6,895 nucleotides of DNA from Planctomycetaceae bacterium (lineage in GTDB: Bacteria > Planctomycetota > MHYJ01 > SBBU01), in NCBI GenBank assembly GCA_005239585.1, contig SBBU01000297.1:1-6895 (forward strand), written 5' to 3'. Shown here piece by piece: positions 1-5,194 of this stretch. The translations under genes were made by a program, and so were the position numbers. Within the stretch, counting starts at the first letter, position 1. Each line of letters starts with the position of its first letter. The notes under the pieces were generated by a model that made no database searches, was not told the origin of the DNA, and saw nothing but the letters and a program-made list of their open reading frames with translations.

Positions 1-98
1 AAAACTCGATTCTAAAGAGAAAAGGTACCCCTCAAATCTGCATTTTATGAAACCCTTATTCCCGACCTCTTGCCCTTTTTTGAGTTGAGGAATTTCTG

Positions 99-1130
99 TT
101 ACTCGGCAGCTGACTGGAATATAGGGAGATACCTATAGGGCATTTGGAGCACTAGAAGCGCCAGCGCTGTACCAAAGGCAGGGCCATACTGTTGGCTCTC
201 TGACTCTGATTTCCAACCACCATCGCTGGCTTGTTTAGAAAGGATGTCTTTTCTTGCGTAATCCCAGAATTTGTTCCAGTATTCTCCTCCTGCCTGATGT
301 GTTGCTATTGACATGAAAAATTTTGTAAGCCAGTAGAAACCCCTGCGGCCTTTTCCAGTAAGATTTTTCAAGATGTTATCAAGCATTGCTGTAAGCTTTT
401 TTTCACCCCTGTATTTTCCGAGGAAGACCAATACAGATGCCCCTTTTGCTGTTAGGGTTACTGATTGCATTCCACCCCCTTTGCTTCCCCAGTTATATTG
501 AACCCATCCTGCATCGGTAGTTGTCCCCAATATATAATCTATAGCCTTTTTAACTACCTTTTCATCTACAGATAGACCTGCATTTCTTGCAGCACGTAGG
601 CCGGCGACTTGGGTTATTGTTACAGATCCCTCTTCGGTTAAGCTCTGAGGTTCATAAAACCAACCGCCGCTCTGGGACTGACATTTTTCCGATAGTTTTA
701 TTGCCCTTTTCAATTTCTCCTTTAGTTCTCCCGTATCATAGTCTCTGCCAGTCATGCCGTAAACAGAGGCAAGAAAGAGTACAGCAAACCCATGGCCATG
801 CATGCCAGAGCCGCCACGGCCAATACCTCGTTCATTGATGTAACCTTCCTTACTTACGCACTTGAGTATGAAGCTTACGGCGCTTTTAACACTTTCTGCG
901 TGTTGTCCCCTTTCCGGTGTGATCCCCCCTGCAAGAAAGGCAAGACCTGCCAGTGCGGTGGCTGCAACACTGGCTGTACCGTTGCCAAACGATCCATCCT
1001 TGTTTTGGCTCCTTGCAAGCCATGCGAGACCTCGGTCTACACTATCCTTGACTTTGCTATCAACCTCATCTTGAAAAGCGCTTGAAGAGAAAAATAATGC
1101 TACTATAGCGATAAGGAACAACTTTCGCAT
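99..1130 (-). CDS. Secreted prenyltransferase/squalene-oxidase-repeat protein
   Basis: The protein has 343 residues. It opens with a Sec-type signal peptide (MRK, a hydrophobic run over residues 4-15, then SSSAFQ, cleavage probably near residue 19-20). The mature part is built of alpha/alpha-barrel repeats like those of squalene/hopene cyclases. Copies of the 'L..Q..DGsf/GGW' signature lie at about residues 35-49 (LARSQNKDGSFG), 86-98, 146-159 (CQSQSGGWFYEP), 197-212 and 296-306 (SKQASDGGW). A GHGFAVLFLASVYG helix follows a glycine-rich turn near residue 110. I see no DxDD cyclase acid motif, and the length is about half that of a true triterpene cyclase, so terpene cyclisation is unlikely. 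This small secreted form is a recurrent uncharacterised family, and a binding or scaffold role is only a guess. The start is fixed by an AGGAGG ribosome site 9 bases upstream. Fold call is firm, function unknown. Confidence 0.85.
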   Translation of the reverse strand: MRKLFLIAIVALFFSSSAFQDEVDSKVKDSVDRGLAWLARSQNKDGSFGNGTASVAATALAGLAFLAGGITPERGQHAESVKSAVSFILKCVSKEGYINERGIGRGGSGMHGHGFAVLFLASVYGMTGRDYDTGELKEKLKRAIKLSEKCQSQSGGWFYEPQSLTEEGSVTITQVAGLRAARNAGLSVDEKVVKKAIDYILGTTTDAGWVQYNWGSKGGGMQSVTLTAKGASVLVFLGKYRGEKKLTAMLDNILKNLTGKGRRGFYWLTKFFMSIATHQAGGEYWNKFWDYARKDILSKQASDGGWKSESESQQYGPAFGTALALLVLQMPYRYLPIFQSAAE

Positions 1131-1139
1131 ATAAAAAAT

Positions 1140-1145
1140 CCTCCT
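1140..1145 (-). promoter_or_regulatory. Ribosome binding site AGGAGG
   Basis: On the minus strand AGGAGG ends 9 bases before the ATG at 1130. It is the only consensus Shine-Dalgarno sequence at normal spacing in this window and settles the start of the squalene-oxidase-repeat gene. Confidence 0.75.
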
Positions 1146-1159
1146 ATCATTATATACGA

Positions 1160-1165
1160 ATTATA
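1160..1165 (-). promoter_or_regulatory. Possible -10 box of the 99-1130 gene
   Basis: Minus-strand TATAAT lies 29 bases upstream of the ATG at 1130 and would leave a short leader containing the AGGAGG site. A second TATAAT lies at 1149-1154, but it would put the transcript start almost on the ribosome site. No good -35 hexamer is visible (TGGCGA at 17 bases spacing is the best), so this rests on the -10 alone in AT-rich DNA. Confidence 0.3.
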
Positions 1166-1306
1166 CAATTATTTGTTTGGTATCGCCAGAATCTCATCTT
1201 GCACCGCCCCGCACCTTTTTAGAACATATGCTGTGAATAATGAAGTAACAATTTTTCTCAATGGTGCGAGATTCCACTTGAGAAAATTCAGAATAAAACC
1301 TGGAGA

Positions 1307-1324
1307 CATGGGTTTTACCCCATG
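1307..1324 (-). terminator. Small hairpin just after the MetE-like stop codon
   Basis: CATGGG (1307-1312) pairs with CCCATG (1319-1324) around a 6-base loop, four bases past the TGA at 1329-1331 in the minus direction. There is no U-tract directly after it, so as an intrinsic terminator it is weak. It may only protect the 3' end. The rest of the 1131-1328 gap shows nothing beyond the upstream signals of the next gene. Confidence 0.3.
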
Positions 1325-1328
1325 CGTT

Positions 1329-2315
1329 TCACTTGCGGAGTTCTTTTACTGCCTCGGCAACTACGCGTAGTTTGTCTATTGCCTCTTCTACAGTTCGTGT
1401 CTTTAGTCCGCAATCAGGATCGACCCAAATCCTGTTCTTTCCCACTGCATCAATGCCGGCCTCTAGTCGTTTTTTGACTATTGCCTTGTCTTCGATCTTG
1501 TGGGAATGAACGTCAACAACACCGAATGAGATATCTCTTTCCAGAGGTTTTTCTTTCATGAGCTTTAGAAGATCAAGATTCGAGTTGGACATCTCAATGT
1601 CTAGATTATCGACTGGGAGATTGCCGAGCTGGTCATAGATTTTATCGAACTCACCATAGCAGCAATGAGTGATAAAGTATGCAGGCAGGCCTTCAGTTAC
1701 CGCGCCAAGCGCCTTTAAGGCCATGGGGACTTCATTAAACCTCACTGAAAGTGCTGGTTCATCTATCTGAATAATACGAGCGCCTGCTTTTATCAACGCC
1801 TCAACTTCCTTGCGAATCTCTTCAGCCAGCGCCATGGCAGCTGCCTCTCGAGAACCGTAATATTCAATGAATGCCCAGTCCATCATGGTGTATGGCCCTG
1901 TCAGCATCCCCTTTACCGGTTTTTTTGTAAGCGCCTGTGCGTACTTCCAATCGTCTACGGTTATTGGATGCCGCCACTTTATCTTACCCTTGATAATGGG
2001 TTTGTGGTAGTACCTGTTACCGTATGATCGGACCAATCCACCGCGCTTAAAGCCTTCCATCTCGAGTGCAAAGTACTCGACCATGTCACCTCGATATTGT
2101 TCGCCATCAACAATTACATCGATCCCTATCTTTTCCTGTTCTTTAATCCAAAATTTTGTTGCCTCCCTTGATTTTTGCATGAGCTCTTTTTCAGTGATTT
2201 TGCCCTTTAAGAGCATAGATCTTGCTTGTTTCAAGTAATCAGGCTTTGGCATGCTTCCCACTGATGTCGTGGGGAGCACTGGGAGGTTTAGACCAAGTTT
2301 TTTCAATTTGCTCAT
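1329..2315 (-). CDS. Core-MetE methyltransferase (cobalamin-independent methionine synthase C-terminal domain only)
   Basis: The 328-residue protein matches the C-terminal catalytic barrel of MetE, which moves a methyl group to homocysteine thiolate held on zinc. Zinc ligands are H217 and C219 (ITHCCYG), E241 (LDIEMSNS) and C302 (DPDCGLKTR). Their spacings of 2, 22 and 61 residues equal those of the E. coli MetE ligands (H641, C643, E665, C726). Homocysteine-site motifs are also present: TTSVGS (S21), DGEQYRGDMVEYF (E72) and QIDEPAL (D185). The N-terminal half of full-length MetE (about 750 residues) is absent. Stand-alone core-MetE proteins are known as folate-independent methionine synthases that take methyl from corrinoid proteins or other donors. 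The related epoxyalkane:coenzyme M transferases share the fold, so the acceptor is probably, not certainly, homocysteine. The start has no Shine-Dalgarno sequence, but the PTTSVGS motif near the N-terminus supports it, and a promoter sits directly upstream. Confidence 0.9.
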   Translation of the reverse strand: MSKLKKLGLNLPVLPTTSVGSMPKPDYLKQARSMLLKGKITEKELMQKSREATKFWIKEQEKIGIDVIVDGEQYRGDMVEYFALEMEGFKRGGLVRSYGNRYYHKPIIKGKIKWRHPITVDDWKYAQALTKKPVKGMLTGPYTMMDWAFIEYYGSREAAAMALAEEIRKEVEALIKAGARIIQIDEPALSVRFNEVPMALKALGAVTEGLPAYFITHCCYGEFDKIYDQLGNLPVDNLDIEMSNSNLDLLKLMKEKPLERDISFGVVDVHSHKIEDKAIVKKRLEAGIDAVGKNRIWVDPDCGLKTRTVEEAIDKLRVVAEAVKELRK

Positions 2316-2323
2316 GAGGTGGA

Positions 2324-2352
2324 ACTATAACAGGTTTTATCTCTACAATCAA
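2324..2352 (-). promoter_or_regulatory. Promoter of the MetE-like gene, near-leaderless
   Basis: On the minus strand TTGATT (2352-2347) is followed by a 17-base spacer and TATAGT (2329-2324), preceded by an extended -10 TGT. Only 8 bases separate the -10 box from the ATG at 2315, so the predicted start point falls at or next to the ATG. This fits the lack of a Shine-Dalgarno sequence: the bases before the ATG read CCACCTC. Confidence 0.55.
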
Positions 2353-2382
2353 ATAGGATTGAGTTTTTAGTCTTAAAATAGT

Positions 2383-2420
2383 AAGGGCCGCATCCCGCGA
2401 CTGGCGGGAGCGGCCCTTTT
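2383..2420 (-). terminator. Strong GC-rich hairpin, likely terminator
   Basis: AAGGGCCGC (2383-2391) pairs perfectly with 2410-2418, and an inner TCCCGC/GCGGGA stem (2393-2398 with 2404-2409) closes on a 5-base loop. Only A2392 is bulged, giving 15 base pairs. The hairpin lies about 75 bases past the stop of the phosphodiesterase-like gene and upstream of the MetE-like promoter, where a terminator is expected. TTTT follows directly on the plus strand, while on the minus strand a broken T-rich run (TTACTATTTT) follows. It may act in both directions or be a dispersed REP-like repeat. Confidence 0.6.
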
Positions 2421-2495
2421 CGATGCCCTTCCTTCCGTCCAATATATTAAACAACTGACAGCTAAAAAGGTTCGCGAAATTTGAAAAAGAAGTGT

Positions 2496-3800
2496 TTATG
2501 CCAGCAAGAGCTTTTCCAGATATGACGCTACATCAGTGGCATTTATTTTATCTGCTTTCGGAACAGGTTGAGATGAGATAAATACCCCCATTTCATCTCT
2601 GTTTGTTGGCAATCGTCCGTGTGATCCCCTGATAAGATTTGTGTCCATTGAGATTCCTTTGGTTTTTGGATCGAAGAAGAGATCAAGTGGGTCATAGCCC
2701 GGCTTCCTGTGAATATCAATGGTACGAGTGAAGGTAGGCGCCTTGTCATCATCCAGCCACCAGTAATAAGAGAACCACTTGTCTGGTGGAGAGATTAGTA
2801 TGAGGTCGCCTGAGCGTTCGTGATTGATACGATATTTATCCTTTTCAACCTCTGTTTCCAATACCTCTATTGACGGATTTATTTCTTTTACGGATTTTTT
2901 TACCTCAGAGGAATCGGCACCATTCAGGTACACATGTGCAATCTGGTGATCGACCAATGCAAATGCCTTGCAATCGCCCAATTCAAGGTATTCTTTGCCA
3001 CGAATATTGCGGGCAGCTAACAGCCCCATTTTCCTAAACTTGCGATTTATATGTATTGCACCATTTACAGGAGACATGCCGTATTCTGAGAGCACAACAA
3101 CCTCGCACCCCGCATCCTTTGCAGCCTTTGTCAGAGTCCCGATCATTTCATCCAAAATTGCAAAATCATCGAGGACTTGCTTTGCGTCTGGGCCGAATCG
3201 TTGAGTTGAATAGTCAAGATGTGGGAGGTATGTAAACGTCAAATCAGGACTGGAATTTTCCAGCACAAACTTGGTGCAGTTTACGATCCATTGGCTTGAT
3301 TCATGATTGGCCATTGGGCTCCAGTACCTGTGGAGAGGGAATTCACCAATGGTCTTAACGAGATTGTCATAGAGATCATCAGGTTTTGAATAGCAGGTCG
3401 ATATAACCTCGCCAACCTCCGTATGGATTGGAGCAGGGGTATTGACGATATCAGTATCAGAATATTTGCTGTTTTGCCAGAAGAGCATAGCCACCTTGAG
3501 TTTCCCTGACTTTTTAATCTTTGTCCAGAATCTTTCTGTATAGAGCAGCTGGTTAGGTTGATGCCAAAAGTGGTATTCAAAACTTTCTTTTTCAAAGAGC
3601 CCATTTGCTATCATTCCGTGTTCATCGGGATAGGTTCCTGTGGTAAGAGAGGCCTGAGCGGGTATGGTCAATGCCGGGAAGACAGGGTAAAGGGGTAAAA
3701 AACCGCCTTTTTCTATAAGGAATGAGGTATTCTTTGCGAGGTCGGATCTGGTAGCAAGTTTTGCAGAGAGCGCTGCACAATTAATTACTAAAAGTTTCAT
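2496..3800 (-). CDS. Alkaline-phosphatase-superfamily phosphodiesterase/nucleotide pyrophosphatase-like protein
   Basis: The 434-residue protein resembles the cytosolic NPP-like family that carries SEYG, DHQxAHVY and GSHG motifs. I see no signal peptide. The nucleophile motif is FPALTIPAQASLTTG with T45 as candidate nucleophile, followed by PDEHG. Further family signatures are PHLDY (D196), LSEYGM (E239), DHQIAHVY (284-291), WFSYYWWLDD, IDIHRKPGYDP and GSHGRLP (H394). Unusually, the first metal-binding Asp of the superfamily is Asn (N7 in LLVINCAAL). Compared with classical NPPs, H/D ligands are also replaced by Q200, E239 and Y240, but I recall those as normal for this subfamily. The stretch between FFDP and GSHG is shorter than I recall for relatives (about 460 residues). 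Substrate is unknown; phosphate-ester hydrolysis is inferred. The leader upstream is highly structured. Confidence 0.82.
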   Translation of the reverse strand: MKLLVINCAALSAKLATRSDLAKNTSFLIEKGGFLPLYPVFPALTIPAQASLTTGTYPDEHGMIANGLFEKESFEYHFWHQPNQLLYTERFWTKIKKSGKLKVAMLFWQNSKYSDTDIVNTPAPIHTEVGEVISTCYSKPDDLYDNLVKTIGEFPLHRYWSPMANHESSQWIVNCTKFVLENSSPDLTFTYLPHLDYSTQRFGPDAKQVLDDFAILDEMIGTLTKAAKDAGCEVVVLSEYGMSPVNGAIHINRKFRKMGLLAARNIRGKEYLELGDCKAFALVDHQIAHVYLNGADSSEVKKSVKEINPSIEVLETEVEKDKYRINHERSGDLILISPPDKWFSYYWWLDDDKAPTFTRTIDIHRKPGYDPLDLFFDPKTKGISMDTNLIRGSHGRLPTNRDEMGVFISSQPVPKADKINATDVASYLEKLLLA

Positions 3801-3810
3801 CCGGCCCTTT

Positions 3811-3873
3811 TGACTCCTCGACTCGTCGCATGCCCCACCTCTCTGAGGCGGGGTAAGGCGTCGGTCGGAGTCA
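3811..3873 (-). promoter_or_regulatory. Long imperfect hairpin overlapping a ribosome-site-like sequence
   Basis: TGACTCC (3811-3817) pairs with GGAGTCA (3867-3873). The apical part pairs CCCC (3833-3836) with GGGG (3850-3853) and CCTC with GAGG around a TCT loop (3842-3844). The middle is imperfect. On the minus-strand transcript the base of the stem includes GAGGAG (3819-3814), 13 bases before the ATG at 3800, so the structure could occlude it. Other possible roles are an mRNA stabiliser or a remnant of a repeat. Confidence 0.5.
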
Positions 3874-3971
3874 ACCCTGAGCTTCCAAAATTTCTAGTTT
3901 CGAAGTTGAAATGTAAGGCGATATGAAGCACATGCAGCACCCCTCTGGGGTGCAGTGTCGAAGGGTTGACT
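3869..3971 (-). promoter_or_regulatory. Second long-range pairing in the same leader
   Basis: AGTCAACCCT (3869-3878) is the exact reverse complement of AGGGTTGACT (3962-3971). Bases 3869-3873 are also needed by the 3811-3873 hairpin, so the two pairings exclude each other. This is the geometry of an attenuator or translational switch, inferred from sequence only. Confidence 0.4.
3937..3953 (-). repeat. Compact 7-bp hairpin with TCT loop
   Basis: GCACCCC (3937-3943) and GGGGTGC (3947-3953) form a perfect stem around TCT (plus-strand sense). It is enclosed by the 3869-3878/3962-3971 pairing. Its apex CCCC-TCT-GGGG resembles the apex of the 3811-3873 hairpin. Confidence 0.6.
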
Positions 3972-4012
3972 GAGTTTAACAATAACATCTTATCTAGATA
4001 TTTGTTTTTCTT

Positions 4013-4018
4013 ATTATA
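4013..4018 (-). promoter_or_regulatory. Possible -10 box for the phosphodiesterase-like gene
   Basis: Minus-strand TATAAT would give a leader of about 205 bases that includes all three inverted repeats before the ATG at 3800. The hexamer at 17-base spacing is TAGAAT, a poor -35, so this is tentative. Confidence 0.25.
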
Positions 4019-4038
4019 CGTTTGAGTCAGTTGTTATT

Positions 4039-4063
4039 CTAGTGCTCGCTTTCATAAATTTGT
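4039..4063 (+). repeat. Left terminal inverted repeat
   Basis: Begins CTAGTGCTCGCTTTCATAA and matches the complement of 4200-4224 except at 4058. Confidence 0.8.
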
Positions 4064-4092
4064 TGGGGAAATTGTGCAGCAATTTCCCCAAC
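4062..4092. repeat. Perfect 13-bp hairpin inside the MITE-like element
   Basis: GTTGGGGAAATTG (4062-4074) pairs with CAATTTCCCCAAC (4080-4092) around the loop TGCAG. The stem overlaps the inner two bases of the left terminal repeat. No T-tract follows on either strand, so it is not a standard intrinsic terminator. Confidence 0.75.
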
Positions 4093-4115
4093 GAATGCCC
4101 CTTTACGGGGCGTTC
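4093..4115. repeat. Second hairpin inside the MITE-like element
   Basis: GAATGCCCC (4093-4101) pairs with GGGGCGTTC (4107-4115) around TTTAC, with one T-G pair, directly next to the preceding hairpin. Two abutting stem-loops suggest a structured RNA or DNA module rather than chance. Confidence 0.65.
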
Positions 4116-4199
4116 GTGTGGGTATTATACATTGTAGAAAAGTTTACCAAAATCAACGAAAATCTATTGTATAATCCCTGCAATAGTAACATTTTCCAC

Positions 4200-4224
4200 A
4201 CAAACTTATGAAAGCGAGCACTAG
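4200..4224 (-). repeat. Right terminal inverted repeat
   Basis: Ends ATGAAAGCGAGCACTAG and is the inverted copy of 4039-4063. It ends 15 bases before the stop codon of the SurA-like gene, so the insertion did not disrupt that gene. Confidence 0.8.
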
Positions 4225-4239
4225 TCAATAGGGTGTGGT

Positions 4240-5160
4240 TTATTTGAAAAGATCTTCTGGCCAGATGTATGCCTTTTCCACCAGATAGTTTCTAAGGGAG
4301 CGTCTGTTCTCATTTCTCTTTTGATTTTCCAGTTCACTTTTTATTACTAGTTGCGCATATTCAAAGGACATATCCTTCTTTTCGATTTTTTTGACAATAT
4401 TTACAAAATTGATGGTATTGCCTTCGATGAACACCTCGCTGATTTGGCCCTCTGCAAGTGCAAAAATCTTATCTGTGTTCTCTTTGGAGAAGATGCTGCT
4501 TTCCCTTGTTATTGTAATAGGCCCTCTTGTTTTGATGTCAGAGTAGAAGAGGAGGAGAAACATAAAGTTATGACCATTGACGCTTTTATTTCTAAGTGAA
4601 TGCGCGAGTTTTTCCCTGTATTCCTTTTCACTCTCGTTGAACTGCAAAGCGATCCTCCAGATCCCCATGCTTTCTTTAGTTCGGAACATGTGTATATTCT
4701 TGTCGTAGAACTCTCTTATTTCCTGAGGGCCTACAAGTTCCATCATAATAGGGCCATTCCCATTGAGGTACCACTCATAGTATTTGTGAGTTATAAGTTT
4801 GTTAACGAATATCGCTACCTCTATTTCCTCCATGTATTGTGTTAGAGTTTGACTCCTAACTCTTAAATAGTCCTCGAATTTTTCTTTGCCTCCTACACGC
4901 TTTATTTGTTCATCTATGAATCTATTGATCTCTTCCTTCTTAACTTTTATATCATTCTTTTTTGCTTCTTGCAGGAAGAGCTTGTTCTCTGCGAGTCTAA
5001 CAAGCGTAGCTTTACGAAGTTCTGGATCTTTTGATTTGTCTATATCCTTGATCAAAGTATCGACTTCATCCCAGGTGATTATCTCCAAATTGATTTTTGC
5101 TGCAATTTTGGATTCCTGTGGCTGTGGGATCAGAAATACTAGGGCTATGAGCGTACGCAT
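4240..5160 (-). CDS. SurA/PrsA-like exported folding factor with a degenerate parvulin region
   Basis: The protein has 306 residues. A short hydrophobic N-terminus (residues 3-11, then PQPQES) looks like a brief signal peptide. Residues 22-130 match the SurA N-terminal chaperone layout: a strand like 'INxEIITWDEVD', then LRKATLVRLAENKLFLQEAKKN, then a helix with KEEINRFIDEQIKRVGG and a KFEDYLRVRSQTLTQYMEEIE segment. Residues 147-165 (PQEIREFYDKNIHMFRT) are the usual linker into a parvulin domain. Residues 166-262 follow the parvulin pattern (ALAEGQISEVFIEGNTINFVNIVKKIEKK), but the opening catalytic His segment 'RHIL' reads WRIAL and the GGDLGW block is replaced by KTRGPITI. Isomerase activity is therefore doubtful, and a holding chaperone for envelope proteins is more likely. 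The ATG is forced: an in-frame stop lies seven codons upstream. There is no Shine-Dalgarno sequence. Confidence 0.75.
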   Translation of the reverse strand: MRTLIALVFLIPQPQESKIAAKINLEIITWDEVDTLIKDIDKSKDPELRKATLVRLAENKLFLQEAKKNDIKVKKEEINRFIDEQIKRVGGKEKFEDYLRVRSQTLTQYMEEIEVAIFVNKLITHKYYEWYLNGNGPIMMELVGPQEIREFYDKNIHMFRTKESMGIWRIALQFNESEKEYREKLAHSLRNKSVNGHNFMFLLLFYSDIKTRGPITITRESSIFSKENTDKIFALAEGQISEVFIEGNTINFVNIVKKIEKKDMSFEYAQLVIKSELENQKRNENRRSLRNYLVEKAYIWPEDLFK

Positions 5161-5166
5161 ATTGGT

Positions 5167-5194
5167 ATTTTTTTTATTCTAACCTAAATGTCAA
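5167..5194 (-). promoter_or_regulatory. Possible promoter of the SurA-like gene, inside the start of xerD
   Basis: A perfect minus-strand TTGACA (5194-5189) is followed after 16 bases by AAAAAT (5172-5167, four of six consensus bases), six bases before the ATG at 5160. The -35 box overlaps the first codons of the annotated xerD start. The -10 sits in a poly-A tract and may be chance. Confidence 0.3.

Larger units (their letters stand above)
4039..4224. mobile_element. MITE-like element, 186 bases, with 25-base terminal inverted repeats
   Basis: Positions 4039-4063 and 4200-4224 are reverse complements at 24 of 25 positions (only 4058 differs). Each outer end is CTAG, which could be a duplicated 4-base palindromic target; some IS5-group elements use such targets. 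The interior has no open reading frame of note but has two tight hairpins and a looser inverted pair around TATAAT (4124-4129 and 4170-4175). Small size, inverted termini and lack of a transposase fit a non-autonomous element. I cannot name a parent family. A large cruciform or a folded RNA is the alternative. Confidence 0.6.
3801..4239. other. Structured 439-base intergenic region
   Basis: No convincing gene lies between the phosphodiesterase-like and SurA-like genes. The part next to the former (3801-3980) holds three inverted repeats that would lie in its 5' leader. The part next to the latter (4039-4224) is a MITE-like element. The AT-rich stretch between them (3981-4038) contains only a possible -10 box. 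Confidence 0.75.

Noticed and set aside
1..98. Possible gene end or RNA at the left edge.
   Set aside because: No frame with coding character, no tRNA-like fold and no strong hairpin could be supported.
587..1085. Several overlapping plus-strand frames opposite the squalene-oxidase-repeat gene.
   Set aside because: They are antisense to a clear coding sequence and their Cys/Ser/Pro-rich composition is typical of such shadows.
1173..1370. 65-codon plus-strand frame in the gap between the first two genes.
   Set aside because: It overlaps the 3' end of the MetE-like gene in antisense, has no ribosome site and shows no family features.
2239..2454. 71-codon minus-strand frame overlapping the start of the MetE-like gene.
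   Set aside because: It overlaps the well-supported MetE N-terminus out of frame and crosses the GC-rich hairpin and the promoter.
3797..3988. 63-codon minus-strand frame whose TGA overlaps the phosphodiesterase-like ATG (ATGA), suggesting a coupled leader peptide.
   Set aside because: It runs through all three inverted repeats, which explain its odd residues, has no ribosome site and resembles no protein family. The overlap is probably chance.
4039..4224. Interpretation of the inverted repeats as a CRISPR fragment or an integron attC site.
   Set aside because: There are no direct repeats with regular spacers. The repeats are inverted and appear once each, and no typical attC core sites (GTTRRRY) in the right layout are seen. 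XerD is a housekeeping-type recombinase about 1 kb away, not an integron integrase.
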